NCBI GenBank assembly: GCA_021234155.1
Contig: JAJEKV010000065.1
Span: 4,397,594 to 4,461,593 of the forward strand
From: Isoetes taiwanensis
Taxonomy: Eukaryota > Streptophyta > Lycopodiopsida > Isoetales > Isoetaceae
Length of the DNA stretch: 64,000 bases
Reading direction: 5' to 3'
Made by a program: the position numbers and the translations under genes. This document shows, one piece after another, positions 45,150-57,087 of this stretch (the first letter of the stretch is position 1; each line of letters starts with the position of its first letter). Under the pieces are notes generated by a model. It had not been told where the DNA came from, did no database searches, and saw only the letters and a list, made by a program, of their open reading frames with translations.

Positions 45150-46760
45150 GGACATCTCTAATGCAGGAAGGACACGAAGGTATCTTGGCGCCCTTCCTCT
45201 ATGGGCTCCTATAACAGCAGAAGCATAACATAACGTTAGTACTAGCACAAAATAATACAACGAAGCTATCTCAAGGGTAGCACATCCATACAACTATAGA
45301 TACATCAAAGATATCAACGTGTAGTAAAATATACGAGCTCATACCCAAGCTCAGACTCGTAGGGTAAGTAGACTGACAGTTGGGCCTCAAGGTAGAGCAG
45401 ACCGAGATATGATAATGGCGAGGCTGGTTATAGACAAAGGGTAGGGTTGACCACTCCATCCACCCTCCTATGCATACTTTGTAGACGGGCTACGCCGGGC
45501 TCTGGCGTGACCATAACCTGTCGGATACGTAATCTCATGGTATCACCCATCGAGACTACTCTGGGTTGCATCTCCCCGGTCCGATGAGGTAGGAAAGGTT
45601 GCATCTCTTCTTCCCGGGGTCTAGTGGTACCATGGGCAGCTAGAGAATCATGGCGACACATGATTCGTACCCGACTAAACTCCCCAAAACAAGAGCCAAG
45701 CCAACACCTGCAACTCTCGAGAGTCAGGGCGACACTATTGACTTAGAGAGTGTCAGACCCATACTCGGCCCACTCGAAGTGACCGACTATAGGCCTAGTC
45801 CACTACGGGTCCCCAGTAGCCACCCTCAACAGCGACGTCCCTCCACTCTGCCATTAGCCCCATTGTATAGTGCTAAGTCACTTCATAGCCCCCGTAGCCA
45901 GGTGGGTTACTATGCACGGGCCGCATAATAATAGGAATTAAGGGGTCTAAGCTAGGAGCATCATCTAGATAATGGCCACTAGGTCTCTACCCCCCCTTCC
46001 CAATACACAAGAGGTGCAAACATGATCAACCAACATCACGTATCCACATAACATGATAAATAATGAGAATAACATCTAATCCTAATCACATGCATCTAAC
46101 ATACAGTTACGGTTCATTGATTAGGGTTCCAAACCTAGATTGAGGGTTCTAGGAAGGCTCTACTAGCAAGATAAGATACTAGCTCATCTGGAATCCTAGG
46201 TTCCCAATGATCTACCTATGAAGGTACTTCGAATACCTGCTCCAGATGAACTTCCTCCAGTTTCTGGGGTCTCCATGAGTTGATGATGAGTCGGGTAGTT
46301 CCTCCTCCTTCTGATTGGTGCATTGCCTTGGGGCTATTAATTTGAGCTACGCCTCAATGAACGGTGTTCGAAACGGAGTTCCGTGCAAAGAACAGGTCTC
46401 AAGGCAGGTGAAGCAACAAAGTGGCCTAGGATTAGGGTTAGGGTACTTATAAGTTAGGGTTCCATGTCTCTGCCACGTGGCTCCAATTGGATGCTTCCAT
46501 GTGGGGGGAACCCAATAGGGTAAGGCCACGTGGAAATGGCCTTAAGCCTAAGGTTGGCTAAGGTATGTGAATAACTTGGCCATGCTCCTTTTTCCACCCA
46601 TTATGGTGTACAAGGCTATAATGGTAGACTTGTATGGTGATGTGGCCCAGAAATATACATATGTATGGCATATATTTTCGGGGAACTTCACAGTAACATT
46701 CAGAGCAATTACTTATTGTCAAAAAGATAATTCTTTAGGACTATCTAGATAATTAGAGAA
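45150..46760. repeat. LTR-like repeat fragment, related to 7907-9460 and 2270-2600
   Basis: Blocks shared with the LTR at 7.9-9.4 kb include GGGTTG(A/T)CCACTCCATCC, GGCTCCTAT/GACTCCTAT and AGGTCTCTACCCCC. The right end (46,480-46,680) matches 2270-2600. It has no primer site or internal domain of its own, so it is a truncated copy. A short frame at 45,650-45,928 has no recognised domain. Confidence 0.45.
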
Positions 46761-49700
46761 CATTTAGAATAACAATACTTATGTGGTAAGTGTTGAGAAT
46801 AAGGTCCTTGAATTATAGGAAGGAATTCTGAAGGGATCTAAAGGTTTTGTGCCTTTTGTATTGTATGCTTTCTTATGAATATCAAGTATAGCCTTGGTTG
46901 AGTTAAGGGGGGTTGGCAATCCATAAAAGGTTAACTAGCTTGAGGTATGAAAATTCCTTTGAGATGTTTCAAAGGTTGTAGATAAGGTTAGTTGATATAT
47001 ACAATCTTGGATTGTTCGGTCAAGAAACTAACCTTCATAGATGTACTATAGTAAAAAATGCCAGCTAATGTATCTAGAGAATAGTGTAACTCTATATATA
47101 AAGTTGCAGCATGGTAAGGTCGAGAACTTATCATGTAAGAACTATAAGCTAGTAATTGCAAAGCAATTTTAGCTACTTTAAGGGGTTCTTTTGGAAAGCG
47201 CATTAAAACATTGCATGCAAAGCTGCAAGTTGATGATCCGTGTAAAGCCAATAAGAGTATCTTAAGCGAGGCTTAAGGTGATAGAACTCAGGCTAATAAA
47301 GAAGCATGCGGCTTCAAGTAAGGATCATATGGTATCCTGCAATAAAATATTACATTCGTTTCAATTGATTTTAAAGGGTGCCTCTAAGAGGATCAATCAA
47401 TGTATAAATAGGGCTACAATATTAATTAGAATATAAGGTTGATTGGACTTTGTTGTTCTATATAAGGTTGATTGGACTTATGTTCAAAACCGAATTACTG
47501 AGATTGGTTAAAAAATCTCAATATCTCTTGTTTGGAAAAAAGAATGTTAGTTGAGTTATTCCTGAAGGAACTAACTCTATATACACAACTAGGAGTTGTG
47601 AAATTCCTATACCCAAGGGAACTTACATCTTATTATCCAGTATGTTCAAGCAGGGCTTGGGATAAAATATATAGGTTGCAATATATAAGCTGGCCTTGTA
47701 GAGATATTGTACTAATACCTTATTCTATAAAGCAAGATCTATATTACGCTTTGTAACGTTGGATTGGCAAAGCAGTGATTATATGTTAGAACAAGTAGTA
47801 AAAAAAATGACTTTTGTGGCACATAATTCAAGTCGAAAGGAGGTGTAAACTTTCAAGTTTAATAATAATTGGATCATATGTATGATTACATTGGCAAATG
47901 CTTTTTACAAAATTTTGGTTGGAAAAAAAGGGTTTTAATTTAAAATAGATTTTTATGCTTTTTAACCATTGGCAAAAACAAAAAGCTCTCAAACAAAACG
48001 GACCATTGGTTTGTGATATTTTCTTCCCTTAACAAGGGTCTGAGGCCAGCACCAGAGCAAACGGGAGCAGGGCCATCATCTCAGCTTCCTTGCACTCTTG
48101 GTTCTTGGGAAAGGGACTTCTTGGTTCTTGCTCCAAAAGCTTAGGGTTCTGGAAGCACAGGCATAGGGTTTTGCATGGGCTTATGGCCAGCTTGAGGCAT
48201 GGTAAATGCGGCCAGAATTTACATCCAATAGTGTAAGCTACTTATTAACATCGGGAAACAGGTGTTTGCCAAGAAGTTGTGAATGTATTATGAATTTCTT
48301 AGAGCTTCAGTCCCTAATTAGTAGACCTTCACTGCCCGACATTGCTCTAACTGCGATTTAAGCCAATTGAATTTTGGGGGGGTCTTCTCTTCCCTTGGAG
48401 ACCCAACCACAACGTTTATTCTCCTCTCCTTTTTCTCTGTGTCTCTTCTTTTTTGGCCACAAGTATTCAAGGTGGTTGCGGTGCTGCATTGGAGTCCTCC
48501 CAGAGGTTTTCTTTTGGATCATTTGTGGTTACCCTTGTATTTCTTCTATAAGCATAGGGCCCTGCTTCATTTCGTTGTTCAAATTTCAATGGCTCCGTTC
48601 ATTTTGAATAGCCATGTGCAATGGCCCATATCCATTTCGATGGATTACCTGGTTGGATCGTTGTTGGGACAACACAACATGCATAGGGGGGCATGTTTTT
48701 CACGGCCATGCCTTGGCGCGACTCCTTTGGTCACACGCTAATCTAAGATTTAGCTTTTCTTAGAATGAATCTAGATAGCATGAAACGAATGGGAAAGCAT
48801 CCTTGCTTCTGCATACCCCTGCTTTTGGGGTGCTCACACATTTATCTTATAAATAAAATGGATCGTCCTTCTTAGAAAATTTAAGTTTTTTTGCTTATGT
48901 ATCTATTGTAGCCACTCTTTGCTGAAATTGCAGTTACAACTGGGTAAAATATCAACGTAGGTGCAGTGCAAATCCAATGAGATACTTCTACAATCGATGA
49001 TAATTACGATTTTCTTCAATTAAATCTCAATAAGATTTATGTTTTTTTGCTTATATATCTATTGCTTATGGATTTACATTTTCTTGCTTATGTCTCTAGT
49101 GTATCCCTAATTAGTAGGCCTTCACTGCCCGACACTGCCACTAATTAGCAGGCGTTCATTATCCTAACTACGAGCAGACTGCACAGAACTGGTCAAATTT
49201 GCACAAAAATGATTGCAGCGATCTGGCACAGGTTGGATTTGAAAAAGGTATAGATCAGGGGGAGACCTAGCCTCAAGGGGGAGATGTCGATAGCCATACT
49301 AAATGGAGATATGCAATACTATATTGAGTTGCCTGTTTCAATGGATGCTTGAGCTTCAAAAGATGCTGTTCAAAACTTACAGTCAGAATAGACGAGAAAA
49401 TGAAGGATGGATCTTTGCCTCTTCCTCAAAACTTCTGTCGGATATGCTCGTTTCATCTACTTTCAGACTTGTGAGTGGATCAATCTGTCCAAAATCTATT
49501 AAGCTCGATCTATCAATCTGTTTGGCCTTCTAGTTCTAGGCCCAGTGACTGCCATTCCTATTTTTTTGGCCCCTTTGTCATCCCTCTATCCTGACGATCA
49601 TAATTGTGTCCTCCGACACCCAAGGCATGAAGAAGAGGTGTTTCCTGCCATTTTCGTATCAAAAAGGTTAGAATTCCTCCAGCAGAAAAAGGAAAAGGAT

Positions 49701-49767
49701 TATCACATAGCCATAGCTGCCTACAGTCCCGCAGTCTGCTATAGCCGCCCTCGAGGCTTTGTGGAAA
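46761..49767. other. No gene recognised
   Basis: AT-rich DNA with short frames. The longest, 48,367-48,741 (124 codons), is rich in hydrophobic residues and has no recognisable domain. A 22-base block with ATATAAGGTTGATTGGACTT is repeated near 47,425 and 47,460. TTAGTAGACCTTCACTGCCCGACA/TTAGTAGGCCTTCACTGCCC recurs near 48,320 and 49,108. Confidence 0.4.
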
Positions 49768-49940
49768 AAAAAATTACAATTCTTTGTTTTGGTGTGTTAT
49801 GGGAGATGAGGTTTTTTTTGTTTGAAAAAAATAAAAATTCCAAAAACGTTAACAAGTTCATAAATAACATATAAACCATCAAATATACCACAAATCTCGT
49901 AACACACCAAAACAAAAAGTTTCAATTTTTTTTTTTCCGA
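49768..49940. repeat. MITE-like inverted repeat of about 170 bp
   Basis: The two ends, about 38 bases each, are imperfect reverse complements. The shared core is TTTGTTTTGGTGTGTTA, with A/T runs outside it. The interior is AT-rich and non-coding. Size and structure fit a small non-autonomous DNA transposon, but no target duplication was identified. Confidence 0.45.
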
Positions 49941-50071
49941 TACAAGATGCGTCCATGATAACATCATATCCTCAATATCTTCATAAAAGCTTACTGCATT
50001 ACAATGATGCAGGACAAAGGACATGATCAGAATGATAAGCTCGACAGAGAATCAAGCAGTGGGGTATAAAA

Positions 50072-50755
50072 CCCTACCAAATTTGCCCAGAAATTTATTG
50101 TTATTGCCCAGAAAACTTAATCAAATATGATCATATCATACATCATTAGAAAGAACTCGGAGAGAGCTCTGTAAAGCAATAAAAGGCACTCAAAATGGAG
50201 TCTAAACTCAAACGTCATAATAAAAAAAAATATTACCATCAAATCTACATAGCATGCACAAAATGTATCCAGATTGAAAAGTATAAAAAGCATGTATCTA
50301 TTTTGATAGATATGGGTCAAACATATGTCAATGGAAAGTTCAGATATCTAAATAGTCCAAGATCATCTGAATCTGACCTCTGTAGCTCAAGTTATGAGCA
50401 TAGAAACATCACCAAATCCGCCTGGAAATTTGCTGTTTTTACCCACAAATTTTAACCAAATATGAGCATATCATACATCATTAAAAAGATCCCAAAGAGA
50501 GCTTTCTAAGCAATAAAAAACACTCAAAATGGGCTCCAAATTCAAACATTATGATAAAAAAACGTATTACCATCAAATCTTCATGGCATGCACTTTGCGA
50601 AAATGCATCTGTATTAAAAAGTATAAAAAATGGGTACTTATCTTGATAGATCTGCATCAAAACCATATGCCAATGGAAAGCTCTTTATATAATCTTTCTA
50701 AAGAGCCCAAGATCATCTGAATCTGACCTTTGTAGCTCATATTATGAGCGCAGGA
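50072..50755. repeat. Diverged tandem duplication, period about 334 bp
   Basis: Copies at about 50,072-50,405 and 50,406-50,755 share ATCATACATCATTA, CACTCAAAATGG, TATTACCATCAAATCT, GATAGAT, CCAATGGAAAG-type and AAGATCATCTGAATCTGACC blocks in the same order. They differ at many positions. No protein is encoded. Confidence 0.75.
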
Positions 50756-50928
50756 ACAATTGATATTCTCTCTCTAGTACTTCTCTTCTTTTTGGGCTGC
50801 CCCTAGGTGGGCAAACCCTTGTTTATATAGGTTTGTGGCATATCTTAGGTATATGCCAGAATATGCTTAGGATATGCTTGTGACTGCTCCAAAACCTACT
50901 GCTCCGTGTAAATTGGCGGTCATCTGCG

Positions 50929-51013
50929 TTCAACCGGATCCGGTTGAAAATGCATGCCAGTTATCCGGTTGAAACAACAGTCATCTATGTTTCAACCGGA
51001 TAACTGGCATGCA
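50929..51013. repeat. Palindrome plus perfect 26-bp-arm hairpin
   Basis: A 20-bp perfect palindrome (50929-50948, TTCAACCGGATCCGGTTGAA) is followed at once by a hairpin with perfect 26-base arms (50951-50976 and 50988-51013) and an 11-base loop. Both share the CAACCGGAT motif, so they are parts of one inverted-repeat structure. Confidence 0.8.
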
Positions 51014-51176
51014 ACTGCAGGTAAATTCCGAGCAGGATTTGGCCTATCCTGTTAGAATGGACTAGAACACGGCATGTTTTCTGTTAAAGGTGAGCTCAAT
51101 TCGAAAAATATGGATTTATTTGTGACCTCTTTGATCCAAAGTCTTGTAATCCAATGCGAACATTGGGGACCGAAAC

Positions 51177-54100
51177 TTTTTTTTTTTTTTTTTTTTTGAG
51201 AGAATGGGGTTTTTTTCATTAATTATAGAAAAAGGTACATTGATGTGAGTGAGCCATGAAGTAGGCTACTCAAAATTGAACTAGCAAGCAAAAGTAACAT
51301 GAAGTAACATAAGTAAATGCTGTGTAGCAGAAAAATTTATAGTTATGAAGTAATTGTCTGCCTTGTGAGAGAAACTGTGTTGTTGCAACCAAATTGAACG
51401 AGTAGAAAGTCTTGAGATTGTGCAGCTGACAGGTAAATGTTGGCAGCAACATGTAGGCAAAAACCTGTGAATTTGGAAGTGCTCAGATTGGTCTTAAGGG
51501 TGGATGAAAGGGGAAGATGAAATCAGATTAGAAATGATAGGATGTGAGGTAGTCAAGGTTTGGCTGGAAGTCTGGCTGCAGAATAAGAATGTTGCCATTT
51601 CCCCAGTTTAGCTCTTGGATCAACCTGTCTGCATTAGTTGTGGGCATCAGGACGTGCCATAAGCATCTGCTAAGCATCTATGGTGATAGTAGCATTGTCT
51701 GTAATACTGAAATTGCTGATCTGTCATCCTTCTACTATTGCTTTCCATGAACCACCATAACTGTACCATTAAGTGAGTGCCTCTGCAGAACTCTATGACC
51801 CAATCAATTTCATTGTCTAGAATATCTGGGATATCAATGTCTGTGATGCCCCTGACTAGGCCTGTCCATAATCCATCATCTGTGTACTGAATATCATGTA
51901 CTAGTCTCTGACCTGAGAAAAGTCTGTACTCTGCTGGCTCCACTGATGTGTTGAAATCTCTACTAAGGCTCATCATGTAATCTAGCAGAAAGACAGTCAT
52001 TGTCAGTAGGTGTGATATTGCAATTTAATTTAAACAGCAAGTGAGAACCAATAAAATTTCCAATACCATACCATTTATTGTCCACAGAATCCTTATCTAC
52101 ATGCATTTGACTAGTTGCAGTCATTTCAATGTCATAAATAACTTGTGTTTTTATCCAGTATGTAGATGATCTGTTACCTCCATAATGACATCTGTTTCTA
52201 TGTTTCCATACATTCCATAATGCAGTGAAACACAAAGAGTTTTTAAAAGCTTCATCATTCATCATGAACTCTAACAGGGTAGCAGGGCATTTAATGTTGA
52301 AAGTGTCCTCAAACCATAACCAAAAGGAAGTGAGCTTGACACACCCGAAGATGTGTTCTAGAGTTTCTACATTACCACAGCCCAGAGGGCAGTTTGGGTT
52401 AATGGGATGAGTGTTCTGGTTTGAATGCCTAGAAATCATTTTCAGATTTGATAGACTTTTGTTTGCAACAAGCCAAACAAAGTATGAGATTTTTGGGGGT
52501 AAATAGGAATTCCAAATGTTTTTGAACAATCTGGTTTCAGTTTCATCTGAGAATGCCCAGTATAATTTAGCTTTTGAAGGCGTATTTGACTTGTTTAGAC
52601 ATCTGTAGACTTTGGAAACACTGTAAATGGGCTTGTCAGATAAAGTCCAATCAATACTAATGGGATTATCCATTGGGTTGATATTGCAGACCTTCTGCAT
52701 GATGTATCTAAAGAAGGATCTATCTGAAGAACTACCTCTTATTCTGTGCTTCAGATTAGTCCAAGACATCCATCTATTTTGATCCCAAAGATCACCAAGA
52801 GTCAGGATGTTGAAGTCTTTCCATTTTTTATAAAGCTTTTTATGCCTGATAGCCAGAGGAGTAGAGCTGTCCCTTGAGAAATTAGAGTTCCAAAATATGC
52901 TCGTGTTAATATGACTTTTTTCTGGGCTCAATTGTTGGAAGGACGTATGGACCTTGTTCCAAGCTGTAATCATGTTTCTCATAAGAGGGGAAGTGTGAGG
53001 GGCAGGTTTAAGGGTTGTAAAGGCTGAATGAGGCAAGTTATGGGTGATGGAAGCATGCTTCTTTGGGTGACTGCAAGAAAGCCAGTAGTTTATAAAAATA
53101 GAAGCAGAATTTTTAGTAGAGAATAAAGACTTCCAAATATATTTGCCTCCTAAAGCATAGCTTTGCAGAATTAGATTTTTGCAACCTAGACCCCCTTGAA
53201 TTTTGCTCCTGGTAACAGAAGGCCAATTAACCATGTGATGTTTTCCCCATATGAAGTTCCTGACTATCCTTTCTATCTGTTGGTAAATGCATTTAGGAGC
53301 TAGAAGAGCAGATGAAAAGTAGATGTGAGAGGCTGCAATGACAGAATTTGCAATTAATGTTCTCCCTGCCAGAGAAAGACAGTTGCCATAATTACCAAGT
53401 TTCTTTCTAATTCTTTCTACTATGGGATTCCAGAGACATTTGAGACTTGGATTGAGAGATAGAGGCATGCCAAGAAGTTGAGTTGTCTCAGTGGGCTTCA
53501 TACATTTTATGCCTGCAATACTATCAGCATTGAGGTCCCCAATGATAGAGCATTTATTTATGTTTAAATGAATACCTGAGGCAGAGCCAAAGTTGTGGAT
53601 GGTCTGCAAGAAGGTTTGAATGATGCTCAAATCATTTTTGAGAAAGCTAAAGGAATCATCTGCATATTGGAGGATTGAGAGATTTGTGGTGTTATCAGGT
53701 AAAGTGAGACCAAGAATATGGCCACTAGCTTGGAGATCAGAGATGACTCTAGTTAACATTTCAGCAACAGCAAGGAATAGATAAGGGGCTAGGGGGCACC
53801 CTTGTCTGACACCTCTAGCCAGAGGGAAGAAGTATCCAGGGGATCCATTTATTAGCACAGTAGATTGGGATCTGGAATTAAGACCCAGAATCAAGTTGAT
53901 GATCTTCTGACTAAATCCAAGTTTCTCAAGAGAAAATTTTAAAAAGTCCCATCTGACTGTATCAAAAGCCTTTGAAAAATCTAGCTTTAGAAGGATACAG
54001 TCTTGATTTGTCAATTTGTTCCAGTGAAGCCCCTCCATGGCTGCAATATAGTTATCCAGGATAAATCTATTTGGGAGGAAGGCAGATTGATTAGAACTAA

Positions 54101-54320
54101 TGACATCTTGAAGGTGAGATTTGACCCTGTTTGCAATGATTTTTGCACAGACCTTGTAAGTAGTGTTTGTTAAGGAAATAGGTCTCCAATCAGAGAATGA
54201 TGTAGGATTGTCAACTTTTGGGATCAAAGTGATGAGACCAGCAGAGAGAGCCATCATTTTTTCTCGCTTAATGTTGGCACGATCTTCACTTCCATTATCG
54301 CCATACCCGACCTTTGGCAC
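51177..54320 (-). mobile_element. LINE-B retrotransposon, 5'-truncated
   Basis: On the minus strand the element ends in a 21-A tail (T run at 51177-51197). It holds a 3' region of about 760 bases and most of ORF2. The 5' end is cut near 54,260; the first 20 codons of the open frame do not look like LINE sequence. A target duplication was looked for around the tail and the 5' break and not found. Its ORF2 C-terminus differs from LINE-A, so it is another family. Confidence 0.8.
51963..54320 (-). CDS. LINE-B ORF2: reverse transcriptase and zinc-finger domain, 785 codons open
   Basis: One uninterrupted frame covers the complete reverse transcriptase. Motifs in order: LITLIPKVDNPTSFSDWRPI (residues 29-48), QSAFLPNRFILDN (78-90), LKLDFSKAFDTVRWDF (111-126), GVRQGCPLAPY (170-180) and the catalytic YADD (219-222). 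The conserved LSLAGRTLIANSV region and GGLGCKNL follow, then a zf-RVT domain with CPLGCGNVETLEHIFGC near the C-terminus. The usual protein also has an N-terminal endonuclease, which is missing here. The first 20 residues probably come from flanking DNA fused at the truncation point. The enzyme normally copies LINE RNA at the nicked target. With no endonuclease this copy should not move by itself. Confidence 0.9.
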   Translation of the reverse strand: MPKVGYGDNGSEDRANIKREKMMALSAGLITLIPKVDNPTSFSDWRPISLTNTTYKVCAKIIANRVKSHLQDVISSNQSAFLPNRFILDNYIAAMEGLHWNKLTNQDCILLKLDFSKAFDTVRWDFLKFSLEKLGFSQKIINLILGLNSRSQSTVLINGSPGYFFPLARGVRQGCPLAPYLFLAVAEMLTRVISDLQASGHILGLTLPDNTTNLSILQYADDSFSFLKNDLSIIQTFLQTIHNFGSASGIHLNINKCSIIGDLNADSIAGIKCMKPTETTQLLGMPLSLNPSLKCLWNPIVERIRKKLGNYGNCLSLAGRTLIANSVIAASHIYFSSALLAPKCIYQQIERIVRNFIWGKHHMVNWPSVTRSKIQGGLGCKNLILQSYALGGKYIWKSLFSTKNSASIFINYWLSCSHPKKHASITHNLPHSAFTTLKPAPHTSPLMRNMITAWNKVHTSFQQLSPEKSHINTSIFWNSNFSRDSSTPLAIRHKKLYKKWKDFNILTLGDLWDQNRWMSWTNLKHRIRGSSSDRSFFRYIMQKVCNINPMDNPISIDWTLSDKPIYSVSKVYRCLNKSNTPSKAKLYWAFSDETETRLFKNIWNSYLPPKISYFVWLVANKSLSNLKMISRHSNQNTHPINPNCPLGCGNVETLEHIFGCVKLTSFWLWFEDTFNIKCPATLLEFMMNDEAFKNSLCFTALWNVWKHRNRCHYGGNRSSTYWIKTQVIYDIEMTATSQMHVDKDSVDNKWYGIGNFIGSHLLFKLNCNITPTDNDCLSARLHDEP

Positions 54321-54334
54321 TCAAGCTTGCAAAA

Positions 54335-55270
54335 ATAGGCCAAAGATATGAAAAAGGTGATGTGCAAAATGCATGAAACTCCTTAATTAATACGTCCAGT
54401 GAAATTTGCAGCGCTTTGAGACCACGGCAAGGCCATGGTTGGAAGAGGAAGATACGTACAAATTTAAAAAACATTTCTTATTCTTAAAAAGTGGTTTATT
54501 TTACACGGCCTATAGTTGTTTTACATGGCCTATAATTCATCTTCAAAACAAGACCCAATTCCTGATAGTAAGATCATTATCGAAATTATAGGTACACCAT
54601 TATTGATCCAATTATCTTAGATGGTAAATCGAAATAGATGGTCTTTTTGAATGCCAGGAAATCTGCCATTTGGGGCCTTTTGTCTCAAAATAGCCTGATG
54701 TTGTGCTTAAATATCGGTAGTATTTCAAGAAAACTTTTCTGGGCTATAGTTTCTTGAGCACCAGGAAATCCGGTGCTTGTCTCGAAACCCAAAATTTAAA
54801 AACCAGATATTTGCTTATTAAATGTCGGTAGCAGGTTTCTTGAATGCTAAGAAATCCAAAGTCTTGAAGCTATCTATTTAATGCATTGAATGTCGTTATC
54901 AAGTTTCTTCAGTATACACGTGTTAGTTTTTAGAATAGAATAGAATAGAATAGAATAGAATAGAATAGAATAGTTTTTAGTTTTTTAGTTTTTTAGTTTT
55001 TTTTTAGAAAAACTAAAGCTAAAAATTAAACCCTTCCAATTTTCCGAAACAATTCACCTGGTGGCAACACCTCAAAGATGCTTCAACCAAACTCAATTAC
55101 TCAAAATCAAGTTTGAGAATTATTCTAATATTGTCCATTTTAAAGTTATGATCTTTCACTCTAAGTTCAATGAGTGAATGCATGCATGCATGTATATCAT
55201 TTACCATATAAAGCTAATATACTGAACATTCTTGTAGAGATATAACATTTAAAGAGAAAGAAATTGCAAG
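54335..55270. repeat. AT-rich DNA with a (TAGAA) microsatellite
   Basis: A pentanucleotide run, TAGAA eight times, lies at 54931-54970, followed by TAGTTTT repeats to about 55,000. Nothing else is recognised. The last 100 bases are upstream of the D-amino-acid-oxidase-like gene. Confidence 0.7.
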
Positions 55271-55960
55271 ATGAGGAAGTACAACATCTTGATTATTGGA
55301 GCCGGGATCACAGGCCTGACCACGGCCCACGTCCTCATTGATAAAGGACATCATGTCGATGTCCTTGCACAAGACTATGTCGGAGGCACACGTTGTTTGA
55401 CATCTGAAATTGCTGGCGTGTTATGGGAATGGCCTCCTGCTATGTATGGCAACAATACCTACACTATGTCAATGTATTTTTGTGTTTATGGCAATTTAAA
55501 CTCTAAACATGTTATGTTTCTCTAGGGCGCCATACAAATAAAATATCCCTACAAAAGTCAAAAGTTTGGTGCATGGTTTCTAATAAAAGATTCAAGGAAT
55601 TGGCAATTGTGCAAAATTCTGGATTAAAAATGAGAATGTCCAATTTCTTCTTCACAAAAAGCATTGACAGTTGTTCGCACCAAGTCAAGAAGATGCAAGA
55701 AATTGCTAGCCACGTAGAAGGATTTCGTCATGATCCACAGATCATTCAGGAACTGAGCCTAATTCCTTCCTATGGACTAGTATATGCTTACCAGCATCTA
55801 GCACCGACAATTGATGCAGAAGCATACATGGCCTTTGTGACTACATTAATCATGCCAAGTGGATGGCCAACATTTGCTCAACAAATTATAAAATCTTGAG
55901 GGAACTTGCTCTCCTCCTCTTTGGCCTCTTGAATTTCCATGGAAAAAGGGTAGTGGCAAG
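55271..55960 (+). pseudogene. D-amino-acid oxidase (DAO) family gene, broken
   Basis: The first segment (ATG at 55271) starts MRKYNILIIGAGITGLTTAH, a Rossmann FAD-binding fold with GxGxxG. It is followed by AGVLWEWPPAMYG, typical of DAO-type oxidases. A segment without homology, probably an intron, follows to about 55,545. Coding similarity resumes with VWCMVSNKRFKELA and then SNFFFTKSIDSC, GFRHDPQIIQELSLIPSYG and LAPTIDAEAYMAF. Near 55,885 the frame shifts and ILRELALL follows in another frame. The C-terminal half, with its substrate and FAD residues, is missing. DAO enzymes oxidise D-amino acids in peroxisomes, releasing peroxide and ammonia. The fragment cannot be active. Confidence 0.75.
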
Positions 55961-56407
55961 CCCGGAGAAGAGAGGTGAAAGATCTCTTCCCTCATGTGAA
56001 GGTTCCTTGAAGCCTTGTATTTCCATATTTTTGAATAAAGTGGTGCACCCTATTTTTTTCCCATATGTTTTCTATTGTTCCTTTTTTATACTATTCCATT
56101 TTCTATATTTTCATACTGTTCCCTTAATGATTTTTCCTTTTCCAAAATTTCTCTTCCACTTTTTACATCTTTCTTTTGCCTTGGAGCAACATTAAATTTG
56201 GTCTCAATCTTTGCCTTTGAGGTGAATGATGGGGATGTGGGGAAATCTGTCATCAAAGACTTAGGGTTGAGATTATTAGATTGCAGTTAGGGTTAGGCGG
56301 CCAGCGACCCATATGTGCCCTCAAGATTAGACATCCCAGATTATCAAAAGGCCCTTGAATGGTCCAGACTCACTTAACTTGATGGCCTAGAGTCATTCGA
56401 TTCGATA

Positions 56408-56620
56408 GTCAAAGGGTGAAGAGGAAAGGAAAAAGGGGAAATGAAAAAGGGGAAAGGAAAAAATGAAAGGGAAAACAAAAATGGGAAAAGGGGATGCAAA
56501 AAAAGAGAAAGGGAAAATGAAAAAAGGGAAAGAATATAGAGGAAATGGGACATGAAAATAGGAAGGGGGAAAATATAAAAGGAAAGAGCTAGGCAGGGCA
56601 AAAAAAAGGGGGAAAAGTGG
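56408..56620 (+). repeat. Purine-rich low-complexity tract
   Basis: About 210 bases are almost all A and G in blocks like GGGGAAA and GGGAAAAG. The opposite strand gives Phe/Pro/Ser-rich frames that are artefacts of the tract. Confidence 0.8.
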
Positions 56621-57080
56621 TTGAATGCTCTTCATTGTGTAGTTACAGTTCCTAGAGTATGCCCAAGTTGGGAACCATTTCTATAGTAAAATTTATGACA
56701 CATGTCTCTTATGCCATAAGTCAGATATATTTCTTTGTAATATCATATATGAGATATGTCACATGGTACATGTAATGTCATATAGCATATGTCTCATAAG
56801 TCATATATATGTCTTTGTATGGGGAATTTTTCTTGGAGGATTTTTTCTTTATTGGTTAAGAGGGTTTTTTTATTTCTGGTAGACGAAATTGTGAATTTTT
56901 TGGTGGCATTAACATATAGATAGGATCTTTGGTGCCTAGGATTATAACTTGAATGGACAGTTGATTTAAATGGAGAATAACTTGGCACACATTTATTTAA
57001 TGAAGTAATTGAAAGAAAACATAGAAAATGAAGATGTTTCAAAGGATTGATCGCAGGACATCATCTGTAACTACAGGTTG
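56621..57080. other. No gene recognised
   Basis: AT-rich DNA. A block with ATATGTCTCATAAGTCATATAT-type repeats lies near 56,700-56,815. Confidence 0.4.
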
Positions 57081-57087
57081 GATGATG

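Noticed and set aside
50929-51013. microRNA precursor
   Set aside because: Perfect arms of 26 bases next to a palindrome look like inverted-repeat DNA. There is no evidence of a defined mature RNA.
51177-54330. Target site duplication for LINE-B
   Set aside because: The bases after the A tail (minus strand) were compared with those around 54,260-54,400 and no convincing match was seen.
56374-56635. Minus-strand Phe/Pro/Ser-rich frames
   Set aside because: They only reflect the purine-rich tract on the other strand.
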